Below, one piece after another: positions 55,882 through 64,000 of a DNA stretch of 64,000 nt. Within the stretch, counting starts at the first letter, position 1. Every line of letters starts with the position of its first letter. This DNA comes from Hypericum androsaemum (lineage: Eukaryota; Streptophyta; Magnoliopsida; Malpighiales; Hypericaceae). A program made the position numbers and the translations under genes. A model generated the notes under the pieces. It worked only from the letters and a program-made list of their open reading frames with translations. It was not told the origin of the DNA and did not search any database. Location of the stretch: contig OZ023190.1 of assembly GCA_963995505.1 (NCBI GenBank), forward strand, positions 3,738,516 to 3,802,515, in the 5' to 3' direction.

Positions 55882-57151
55882 ATGGGAAGCCGCGCATTTA
55901 GGAAGAGGAAGTCATCGATGGAGAATACTAACCGAGACCAAGTGCCCCAAATCCCTCGGACATCGGTCTCCCAGACGCCAGCTGAGAAGATTGCAGGGAA
56001 CGAAGATTTGCTGAGCGAGATCCTGCTACGCATTCCGGTGAGGTCTCTTATAAGGTTCAAGTGCGTCTCCAAGCCCTGGCTTCACCTCATTTCGAGCTCG
56101 CATTTCTCTCACACCCATAGCAGCAGGAACTTCAGTTCCCTTCGTGTTTCAGGTCTCATTTTTCCCAACTCGAAGATCTGCTTAACTGGGTTTGATTTTG
56201 TTGGAGTTGATGGTGCACGTCCGAAATTTCCACCTTCTCTTGCATTCATGAAAAAAAAAAAAACCAGTTAGGGTACTCCATTCTTGCAACGGGCTTATGC
56301 TCTGTTCCACCTCTCTGGATGATTTCTACGTATGCAACCCGACCACCAAGAAGTTCTCATCTATTCCACCTCCTCCTGTGGCGGATCATGATTCCCTCTG
56401 CGAGTTTGGTACTAACCTCATTTACGATCCTTCCAGGTCGCCCCATTTCAAAGTTGTATATTTTACCGGGGTGATTGAACCACATAATACACTTTCCCCG
56501 GATCCGTTCACTTACTCCACTCATCTCTATTCCTCGGATTCTCAATCATGGTCGTCCCTTGAAAGTCCTGATAGAGCATTTCTACGTTCTACTAATCTCA
56601 ATAATGGTGTCTTGTGCAATGGCTCCCTATACTGGCTCCACCCTGATCAATGGAAGTTGTTCCGCTTTGAAGTGGACAAACAACGCTTCAACACCATTAC
56701 CATGAATGTGGACCCTAATTTCATAGGCCTCCGTCATTACATATATCCCGTCTATCTCTGGCAATGCAAGGGGAAACTCTACCTTGTGCAATCCATATGT
56801 GTATCTAATGTCCCGGCAGATATGGTTGTTTATGAAATGGGAAATGTCTGCTCCGAGTGGCTCGTCAAGTACATGGTTAAATTTCCCTACGAGATATCGG
56901 GATTGAATGCACATAACAACGATGTTGGCGACGAGGATGAAGAGGAATGTACCTACACCATTCTTGCTGCCGTTGGAGGACAAAAGGATAACGATGACAT
57001 GCGGCTGCTTGTACGGTTAGAATACAATTTTCGTGAACCGAATGTTATACTGTACGATATCAAGGAAAAGACTACAACAAAAATGGTGTTCCCGCGCATC
57101 GAAGAAGAGGAGCCTCAACCATATATTGAGAGTCAGAGTCCAATAATTTAA
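55882..57151 (+). pseudogene. F-box gene 14, intact except for an A-run frameshift
   Basis: ATG 55882 (MGSRAFRKRKSSMENTNRDQ); F-box at about 39-78 (NEDLLSEILLRIPVRSLIRF). At 56251 sister genes read ATGAAAAAATCACATGTTAGG; here ATG is followed by 13 A then CCAGTTAGG, a net +4, which gives TAG at 56269. From 56273 the other frame is clean to the end: SCNGLMLCSTSLDDFYVCNP, NGVLCNGSLYWLHPDQWKLF, VVYEMGNVCSEWLVKYMV, then YIESQSPII and stop at 57151. It is either a very young pseudogene or a working gene with a sequencing/assembly error in the homopolymer. Confidence 0.85.
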
Positions 57152-57463
57152 GGAAATTGTATGCTTTAACTTATTGCCACATGTAGTCTTTAATTTGTTC
57201 ATCTTCGATGTGTTTCTGTGTTGCGATATGGTACGTTTTGACTTGTTTACCCGGAGCATAATTCGAAATTTGTATTTCGTTCTTTATCGTTTGAACCAAG
57301 TCACAAACACTGTAGCTGCTACATTTGACACTCTCAGTTTTGCTTCATTCACGTGTTATCACGATTTTAGTTTCAGTTTAGTTCTCGCGAAGTCTGAGGA
57401 GATGGACTATAAAATTTCACGATGAGAATAATAGAAAAAAAGTAAGCCAACAAATAATTTCGA
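57152..57463 (+). repeat. 3' block after gene 14
   Basis: TTTCTGTGTTGCGATATGGT, CTCTCAGTTTTGCTTCATTC, GGACTATAAAATTTCACGAT; one of the dispersed 3' blocks. No gene. Confidence 0.55.
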
Positions 57464-57629
57464 TCATGATCGTCATTTGAAAGTCCTGAAGGAGCCATTG
57501 TTGTTAACTTCTATGCAAAAAACAGGCTAGACTGTACGGCATCAAGGATAAGACTACAACAAAAGTGCTCTTCATTGACCATTTTGACATGGCTTATCCG
57601 TATATAGAGAGCCTCAGTCCAGTGAATTG
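57464..57629 (+). pseudogene. F-box C-terminal scraps
   Basis: GATCGTCATTTGAAAGTCCTGA jumps to LYGIKDKTTTKVLFIDHFDM and AYPYIESLSPVN; everything between is deleted. 57630-58110 holds flank similar to 61670-62310 (CTTGTCCGGAATATT, CTTGGATTGGTTTGGTACTG). Confidence 0.75.
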
Positions 57630-58110
57630 TCTGCTCTAAATTATTGCAATGACATTTTAGATTTGATCATGTTAAAATGACATCTCCTCTGTTAGTTAGG
57701 CTGTACTCTGTTTATGCTAACAATGTTGCTAATTTCCTTTTAACTTGTCCGGAATATTTCTTTGGCGAGCTTCTGGTTTTCCATCCTGGGATGCACTTGG
57801 ATTGGTTTGGTACTGCTGCACAAGGTTTGCTTATATGAATCGAGTTGACCTTAATGGGAAGCTTCTGAATGTGATTTGCCAAGGACATGCTAGTGTGGTT
57901 TGTTATATCTCTAGGTTCAAATAAAGCCTGGATACACTTGAACCAGAAAAAAGAGATTGATTTACTCAATCCAAATTCTAATCTGAACTAAAATTAAACA
58001 TAGATTGAAACTATGAAAAAGAAAAAAAACGATTTTGGGAGAGAACAAATTGTTTTCTTTTTGAATGGTTTTATTCAATTTCCCTACGGGATTGATTGAA
58101 AATATGACCT

Positions 58111-58468
58111 CATTTCTCTCCCTCGCAGCAGCAGCAGCAACTTCCGTTCTCTATCAGTTTCAGGCTTCTTTTTCCCCAACTTAACCAGCTACCTTGATTA
58201 TGTTGGAGTTGATGGTGCAATTTCGTTTTTTACACCTTCTCTTGCTTTCTTGAAAAAAATCATATGTTAGAATAATCGAATCTTGCAACGGGCTTATGCT
58301 CTGTGCCTCCTCCCCCGATAATGAAATTCAACCTCTGGAAGGTTACTTCACTTGCAATCCCACCACCAAAAGTTTCTCATCTATTCCACCTCCTCCTTTG
58401 CTAGGTCTTGATTCCAACGCAGTGTCAGGTCTTAACCTCGGTTGCATGTGTTTCCAGGGTGATCAAAC
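58111..58468 (+). pseudogene. F-box internal fragment
   Basis: HFSPSQQQQQLPFS-like start (CAGCAG repeat), then SGFFFPNLTSYLDYVGVDGA, a frameshift at TTGAAAAAAATCATATG, SCNGLMLCASSPDNEIQPLE, CNPTTKSFSSIPPPPLLGLD, ending at GTTTCCAGGGTGATC. No F-box and no C-terminus. Confidence 0.8.
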
Positions 58469-58582
58469 AAAAATTAAAAGAATTCATCATAATATATCGT
58501 AATTTAAGATGAGTATTTTTGTAATTCAAATAAATGTCAGTTTTTGAATTTGAAAACAAAAATTAAAATGAACTGCTGGTGG

Positions 58583-59503
58583 TAGGGATGGCAATGGGCA
58601 GGATCCGGGTAGGATCTATAGGACCCAGATCCTTAGCCTCTTTTTAAATGGTGGAACCAAATCCTTACCCTTATCCTCTTTAAAAATAAGGATTCGGGCA
58701 GGATCTGGATCCTAAAAAATCGGGCAGGATCAGGGCGACCCGCAGGTCCGTATTTTTTTAAATATATTTAATTTTTAAAAATTAAATTATCTTTTGATAG
58801 TTTTCAAATAGCAATGAGACATTTTCATTCATTAAACATATCAATACAAAGAAACTAAAAAAACAAATCAAAAAAAAGTTGAAGTTGGGTAAGTTAAAAT
58901 TGAGAATTTGGTTTGTAATTTTTACTGCTACTACTTGGGGCATGTGGCTGCTTCGTAATGGTATTATCTTCAATGAGGCGAGGTACGATAGTGAGTTTCT
59001 TTGTATTTTGTGCTCTTTCATGTCCAATAGTGGATCCTTTGAACGGATACCTTGATCATTCACAATCAATCGCTGATCACTTTCTTGATTGCCTACAAGA
59101 ATTTATAGGTCCCTCTTCTTTACCTCTTGAGGTTGAGGGAACGTTTTGGTCGGGGTGGGGTTATAACTGATGTAATATCGGGCCCCTTTATATTATCTTT
59201 CCTTTTGCGCTTCCTCTGTTTTGAACTTTTATTTTAATAAAAAATATTTACCTACCAACAAAATTGAGAATTTGTATTATGTCTAATAATTAATATACAT
59301 GTATATTATTTTAATATTAATTTAAAAAATTCGGGTAGGATCAGGGCAGGATCCTATAGATCCATACCCATGCCCTTATCCTTTTAAAATATCAGGATCC
59401 GGACAGGATCAGGGTCTAGAACCAGTCAAAGTCAACGGGTCTTGGACCCTTCGGGTCTGGATCAGGATAGACCCTCAGGATAAGGGTCTAATTGACATCC
59501 CTA
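58583..59503. mobile_element. hAT-like non-autonomous element with nested LINE
   Basis: TAGGGATGGCAAT...ATTGACATCCCTA inverted ends and an 8-bp duplication (GCTGGTGG at 58575-58582, ACTGGTGG at 59504-59511, one mismatch) inside the promoter module of gene 15. The interior near both ends is rich in AGGATC(C)GGGTAGGATC words. There is no transposase. Removing it restores CTGCTGGTGGGCCTCAAT. Confidence 0.82.
58911..59259 (+). mobile_element. LINE 3' fragment nested in the hAT-like element
   Basis: The 15-bp repeat AAAATTGAGAATTTG flanks it (58896-58910, 59260-59274). The left part reads FTATTWGMWLLRNGIIFNEA, the zf-RVT-like end of a plant LINE ORF2. The right end is ATTTTAATAAAAAATATTTACC. Confidence 0.8.
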
Positions 59504-59607
59504 ACTGGTGGGCCTCAATATTCATCTCCAGTCCACGACTCTCCTCTTCAAAAGACAAAAACCCAAAACCCCAATTCTATAATAAGCAGACCCTAGAATC
59601 CACCACA

Positions 59608-60993
59608 ATGAAGAACCCTAGACCCATTCATCCTCCAAATCCACCACACAACTGGCCCTCATCGGAGAACCGGAAGAAGAAGAAGAAGAAGAAGAAGAAT
59701 AAGAAGAGGAAGTCATCAATGGAGAATAATACTAACCGAGACCAAGTCTCCCAGACGTCAGCTGAGAAGGTTGCAGGGAACGAAGACCTGCTGAGCGAGA
59801 TCCTGCTACGCCTTCCGGTGAGGTCTCTTGTGCGGTTCAAGTGCGTCTCCAAACCCTGGCTTCTCCTCATTTCGGGCACGCACTTCTCTTTGACCCACAC
59901 CAGCAGAAACGCTCGCTCCCTATCTGTTTCAGGGTTATTTTTCCCCAACCCCAAGCCAAAATGTCCGTTCGATCCTGAAATTATCTTTATTCGTTTACCG
60001 AACAAGTACACAGTCGAAGATAGTGGCGTAGTACGTCCAGCACCTGCACCTGCACCATTTCTCGAATTCCTGGAAAACCCACGTGTTGTTATCCTCCAAT
60101 CGTGCAAAGGGCTTATGCTCTGTTCCTCTGGTCTGTATGACCCTTTTGCCGTTATCACCGTTTGCAACCCCACAACCAACAAGTTCTCTCAACTTCCACC
60201 TCCTCCTCCTTTGGATGGCCTTGGTTCCAACTATATACCACATCTTAACCTCGCTTTTGATCCTTCGAGGTCACCGCATTACGTTGTTGTTCGTGTTTCC
60301 CATCCCTATGAGCTCAAGACAGGCGATATTGATCCTTTTCAGATTTACAGATTTCAGCTGTATTCTTCGCATAGTCGAACATGGTCGTCCCTGGAAAGTC
60401 CTTTAACAGCATCGGTAACCACTTCTTTCGAGGATGGCGTCTTCTGCAATGGCTCCCTTTACTGGTGCAACTCTCAAGAGAATTTGCTCCGCTTCCACGT
60501 GGACAACCGATGCTTCGAGACCATAAACACAGGCTTTGACTTTATGGAAACCCGGCGTCGCTATTTGGGGGAATGCAAGGGGAAACTCTACCTCGTGGTG
60601 GAAGAAGGAATTTGTCCCGAGACATACTTCGTTGTATATGAAATGGGCAAGGGCTGCTCCGAGTGGCTGGTCAAGTACTCGGTTAATCTTGGCGATGCAG
60701 GAGAGAGAATTCTGAGACACAACTTATGCGTCATCTCCAATTCCAATTCTTTTAGTATGTGCTGCAGCAGGTACTCCATTTTTGGTGTCGTTGGTGGACT
60801 CGAGGACGACGATGACGATAAAGACTTGGGGATGCTGATTCAATCCAGTGATCTTCTATTCTGCGATTTCAAGGATAAGACTCCAAGAGTACTATTTGCA
60901 GACTTCGAACAGTTGTTTCCACATTTAAGAGGTCGCGAAAAGTTTGAGGACCTTATCTCTTTTCAGTATGTAGAGAGTCTAAGTCCAGCGTAA
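59608..60993 (+). CDS. F-box protein, gene 15 (divergent subclade, long form)
   Basis: Intronless, 461 aa, start MKNPRPIHPPNPPHNWPSSE (one extra K compared with sisters). A run of 8 K plus NKKRK lies at about 23-35, from an AAG microsatellite. The F-box is at about 58-96 (NEDLLSEILLRLPVRSLVRF). The body is the gene 6 type: FFPNPKPKCPFDPEIIFIRL, LQSCKGLMLCSS, CNPTTNKFSQLPPPPP, YIPHLNLAFDPSRSPHYVVV, NGSLYWCNSQENLLRFHVDN, PETYFVVYEMGKGCSEWLVK, CCSRYSIFGVVGG, the acidic run EDDDDDKD, and the ending YVESLSPA. It has the long N-terminus where gene 6 has the short one, so body type and N-terminal type assort independently. Confidence 0.92.
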   Translation: MKNPRPIHPPNPPHNWPSSENRKKKKKKKKNKKRKSSMENNTNRDQVSQTSAEKVAGNEDLLSEILLRLPVRSLVRFKCVSKPWLLLISGTHFSLTHTSRNARSLSVSGLFFPNPKPKCPFDPEIIFIRLPNKYTVEDSGVVRPAPAPAPFLEFLENPRVVILQSCKGLMLCSSGLYDPFAVITVCNPTTNKFSQLPPPPPLDGLGSNYIPHLNLAFDPSRSPHYVVVRVSHPYELKTGDIDPFQIYRFQLYSSHSRTWSSLESPLTASVTTSFEDGVFCNGSLYWCNSQENLLRFHVDNRCFETINTGFDFMETRRRYLGECKGKLYLVVEEGICPETYFVVYEMGKGCSEWLVKYSVNLGDAGERILRHNLCVISNSNSFSMCCSRYSIFGVVGGLEDDDDDKDLGMLIQSSDLLFCDFKDKTPRVLFADFEQLFPHLRGREKFEDLISFQYVESLSPA

Positions 60994-63028
60994 GCAATTT
61001 GGTTAGCCATACCTGCTGCAAAAGGATGTTTATGTTTCAAGGGTGTAAGGATGCGAAAGAAAGAATATATTGCAGGTAAATTTAAGACCACAAATTTGTT
61101 CCAATTTCCAGTTTGCTTTATAAAAGTCTATTTTGAGTTGTAAGATATGGAATAAACTTATAATTATGAAATCGATTTAATTCAAAGTGGGTGCCAACTT
61201 CGGCCCGGAAGGCTTTGTTCGAGAATGTAAGAGATTAAGTTCATTACCACATAGCTAGTTACGAGTGTATTCGTAAATTTGGAAAATTCACTTATCCATA
61301 GCCTCAAAGTTAGGGTTTTAAATCACTTAGTTTTGGTAGTTATTTTTTGGGTTTTCAGGAAATAGGGTAGGAGGGAATGGGTAGTTTGAACCTCGTTGTT
61401 TAAGCTGGTGGTGGCGCAGCGGGTTCTTGTACGGATGGTGATAGTTGCTGTTTTTTTTTCTTTCCATTTTTGCCTCACAGATCTGTCATTGTTGCCTCAT
61501 TTTGATTGTATCGTTTATTTAATTGCTAGAAGAATCACCATTGCTGGTGTTGGTGTACTTGTACTAGATAATGGTGGGATGATGAATGTTCTGTTGGTAG
61601 ATATATCCGAATAATCCGCGCTTACCAAGTGCTTTATCTCTGACTAAGTGTTGCAATCATACACGGGATGTTTCAGATTAGATGATCTTACAATGACATT
61701 TCTCTAAAGTTGTATTTTGTTAAGTAATTGACAGTGAGTTTTCATCTGTCTCTCCTACGCATGTTGCTTTGATGATTTCTGGATTGGTGATGGTATCATC
61801 CATTTCTTTAAGCTGCTGGTGATCTACGTTGTGCGATTACATATGTTGCAACGAAGAATGCTACCGGAAACCAAAATGAGAATGGTGATTGGGAAGATCC
61901 TATGTTTGTGCTAACAATCTTGTTGACTTCTTAACTTGTCCGGAATATTGCTAGGCAAGCTTCTGGTTTTCGATCGAGGGATGCTCTTGGATTGGTTTGG
62001 TACTGCTGCAGAAGGTTGTTTGCATCATGTTGATCTTATTGGGAAGCTTCTGAATTATAATATAATAGTACTCTCTCTCTCCCCCCCTCGTGAGTGCCTG
62101 CTTCTGTCAGCCTGCACTTCAATGTGTTTGATCTGATACCTTTCTTCACATTGCTTTCGCGTTGGAGATTCATGTGATTATGGGTTGCGGTTTGAAGTTG
62201 CTACTCAATGTTTTTGCGTTCAGGCATACTAAGAATGTATTTTCCTTTTCTTTAATGTGATTTTGGAAAGTGAGATACTAGTGTGGTTTCTAAGATCTCT
62301 ATGTTCAAATAAAGCTCACCATGTGTTTCTATCCGCTGGACTACGACCAATGCCGTAGTTGATAACAATTGAAGTACTGGTGAAGCTAGGACACTATTCT
62401 TGCCGCAACATTCAGTCATTATTATAATGTTGTTGCTAAGAAGGAAAATTCTTTACTTCTTTGAAGTTTGAACTAAGATCCTTCTGTTGTTGCCGTCCAA
62501 ATTCTATCAAATACCAAAATCATGAAAAAACCCTTTGATTGTTTAGTCAATTTCACCAGTCTGCCACAGCTCTCTGCCCCATCACCATGGTAGTTTTGTT
62601 TGGACTAATTTGGTAAACTTAAAAATGCACTTGATGAAGTTTCTCAACGGTTGTACTTAATTTAGAATAACCATGTGCATTGAATACTAAATGAGATTAC
62701 GAACTTCCGGAATCGTGATTGGGACTCTGTGGAAGAATCATTCTATATCTTGGATTTTGTGGTACGATTAACTATGCTTCTTGCTTTGAAATTTCGTGGG
62801 AGAATGAAATTTCCAACTGGAAACCTACTCATTTCAATGTTAGAGGCTAAGAGACATAAGGTTCTGTTGCATATTTTTTAAACCTGTTGGTTGAAGCAAC
62901 AGGTGTAATTGATGAAAGGCCTCAAAGTAGGGGAAAAAAGAGTTCTTCCAATTTCTACCGAGGAAGAAGCATGATATCTGTTGTATTGCCTCTCTCTTGG
63001 ATTTGTCCTTGGCTAACAGGTATTTATT
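60994..63028 (+). other. 3' flank of gene 15, array-type, no gene
   Basis: 61190-61310 matches 18465-18600. 61670-62310 matches 57650-57930. 62440-62560 matches 25680-25790. 62600-62930 matches 49200-49920. A CT microsatellite lies at about 62070-62090. The short open frames here (61396-61614, 61936-62136) lack conserved starts and shift between copies, so I read them as non-coding. Confidence 0.5.
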
Positions 63029-63543
63029 GTTGGGAAATAACCCACTTTCCGTGGACCCAAACAACGCAGCGAACAAGACAGGAGCAAGATCTACGAACAC
63101 AACGAGGAGATCGACCACAACTACGAATAAAGAAAACCCACAGTCAAACAAGAACAACAGATTTGGTAACCCGGTTCGATCTTAACCAATCTACGTCCGG
63201 GGGCGTACCAAGCCAGGAGATTTCACTATATCAAGCTCGATCTACACTTTGGAGCTACGCAGGCTCAACAATGGTAGTTTCTCTCTCCTCTTCTCTCTCT
63301 CTCTCTCTCTAGAAAACGTCTCTTTGTCTCTGCCAGGAAGAAGAAGACTATACAGTGACAGAGAAGCGGGTATTTATAGTGCCAACAAACTTAGGAACCA
63401 AAACACACACGCAGGGGCATTTTTGTCCACGCTTTGACAAAATTCAGGAGCTAAAACGCATACCGTTTCGGACGAGTGCACTAGTGTTACGCCTCTCGAG
63501 CTCGATCAAACATCGCCGCTCGCCTCAGGCTCCATACCCAACA
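63029..63543 (-). mobile_element. 3' LTR of a Copia element, minus strand
   Basis: TGTTGGG...CCCAACA, 515 bp. Minus-strand TATAAATACCC (63371-63378 region) gives the promoter direction. A purine-rich tract (complement GGCGGGAGA, at 63546-63554) lies directly inside the element, as expected for the polypurine primer next to a 3' LTR. Related to the solo LTR at 31593. Confidence 0.85.
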
Positions 63544-63637
63544 ATCTCCCGCCTGGAGACTGAGCTCAATTCTTGCCGCTGTTGACTTGATGACTCCCTC
63601 GTCACTCCTTCAACTCTTGGTACGCCGGGTCTTTTCT

Positions 63638-64000
63638 CTAGTTTACTAGACCCGCTGAAGCCATGTTAAGCTTCAGCTTCTCTAAGGTAACCACCTTGGT
63701 CAACATATCCGCGGGATTCACTTTCCCGTCAATCTTTTCAAGCCTTAAGATCTTCCTCTCCAAGAGATCACGTATGTAGTAATACTTCAACTCAATGTGC
63801 TTCGTCCTTGAGTGGAAGACGGGATTCTTTGCCAAGTGTATCGCACTTTGGCTATCACTGTGGAGCACACTCTCACTTTGCTCCTTCCCCAACTCCCCCA
63901 AGAAACTCTGCAACCATACCATCTCTTTACTTGCTTCCGTCACGGCCACGTACTCACTTTCCGCGGTTGACAAAGCTACTACTTTTTGTAGTCTCGAGGC
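63638..64000 (-). mobile_element. Copia polyprotein C-terminus (RNase H), continues beyond window
   Basis: The minus strand reads SRLQKVVALSTAESEYVAVT, HSDSQSAIHLAKNPVFHSRT, KHIELKYYYIRDLLER and NPADMLTKVV, ending NMASAGLVN-stop at 63638. These are the Copia RNase H signatures. The usual KHID is KHIE. The frame is open to the window edge, so the element may be intact outside. Confidence 0.92.

Noticed and set aside
3446..60993. Self-incompatibility S-locus (SLF F-box cluster)
   Set aside because: A tandem F-box array invites this reading, but no T2 RNase gene or other S-determinant is present, and the FBA motifs do not look specifically SLF-like.
61936..62136. Small gene after gene 15 (LLDWFGTAAEG)
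   Set aside because: The related copy at 57760 has a shifted frame and no ATG start, so coding is not supported.

Overview
The window is nuclear DNA from a flowering plant, most likely a core eudicot. It holds GT-AG introns, a plant CCT-domain gene, a 21-exon SCY1-like gene, a PPR relic, plant LINEs, Copia and other LTR elements, and MULE and hAT type DNA elements. I cannot fix the species. Positions 40439-40638 are a 200-N assembly gap.

The main content is a one-strand tandem array of intronless F-box genes of the F-box-associated-domain type. All members lie on the plus strand. Seven reading frames look intact (3446-4687, 11304-12695, 19519-20808, 22525-23853, 26450-27646, 47799-49052, 59608-60993). 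One more (55882-57151) is broken only at a run of 13 A. About fourteen further copies are truncated, frameshifted or split by transposons. The proteins would be substrate-recognition subunits of SCF ubiquitin ligases: an N-terminal F-box binding SKP1/ASK, then a divergent beta-propeller-like FBA region.

Layout. 1-2062: 3' part of a CCT-domain (CONSTANS-like/CMF) gene. 2063-37600: first F-box block, in which the CCT gene's last exon was copied along with the F-box units and recurs at least five times. LINEs, solo LTRs and TIR elements are nested in it, including a 1.74-kb near-perfect inverted repeat (34685-36427) with a 9-bp target duplication and an outward-facing tRNA-like sequence in each arm. 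38489-44858: SCY1-like pseudokinase gene, single-copy here, with a 17-nt shortfall in exon 3 and the assembly gap inside it. 45300-46985: minus-strand PPR relic. 47030-61000: second F-box block, including a second copy of the GC-rich 2.2-kb LTR. 63029-64000: 3' end of a minus-strand Copia element.

The repeat unit can be read directly. A leader/promoter module (TGGGCC motifs followed by an AAACCCTA motif) precedes the genes with a long Lys-rich N-terminus. A shared block downstream carries a TATAAAAGTTCACGAAG-like motif. In the short-form genes the N-terminal extension is separated from the F-box frame and survives as an upstream ORF (clearest at 26268-26384). The array is therefore making both regulatory and protein N-terminal variants. 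No computation was run; identities and family assignments rest on reading the sequence.
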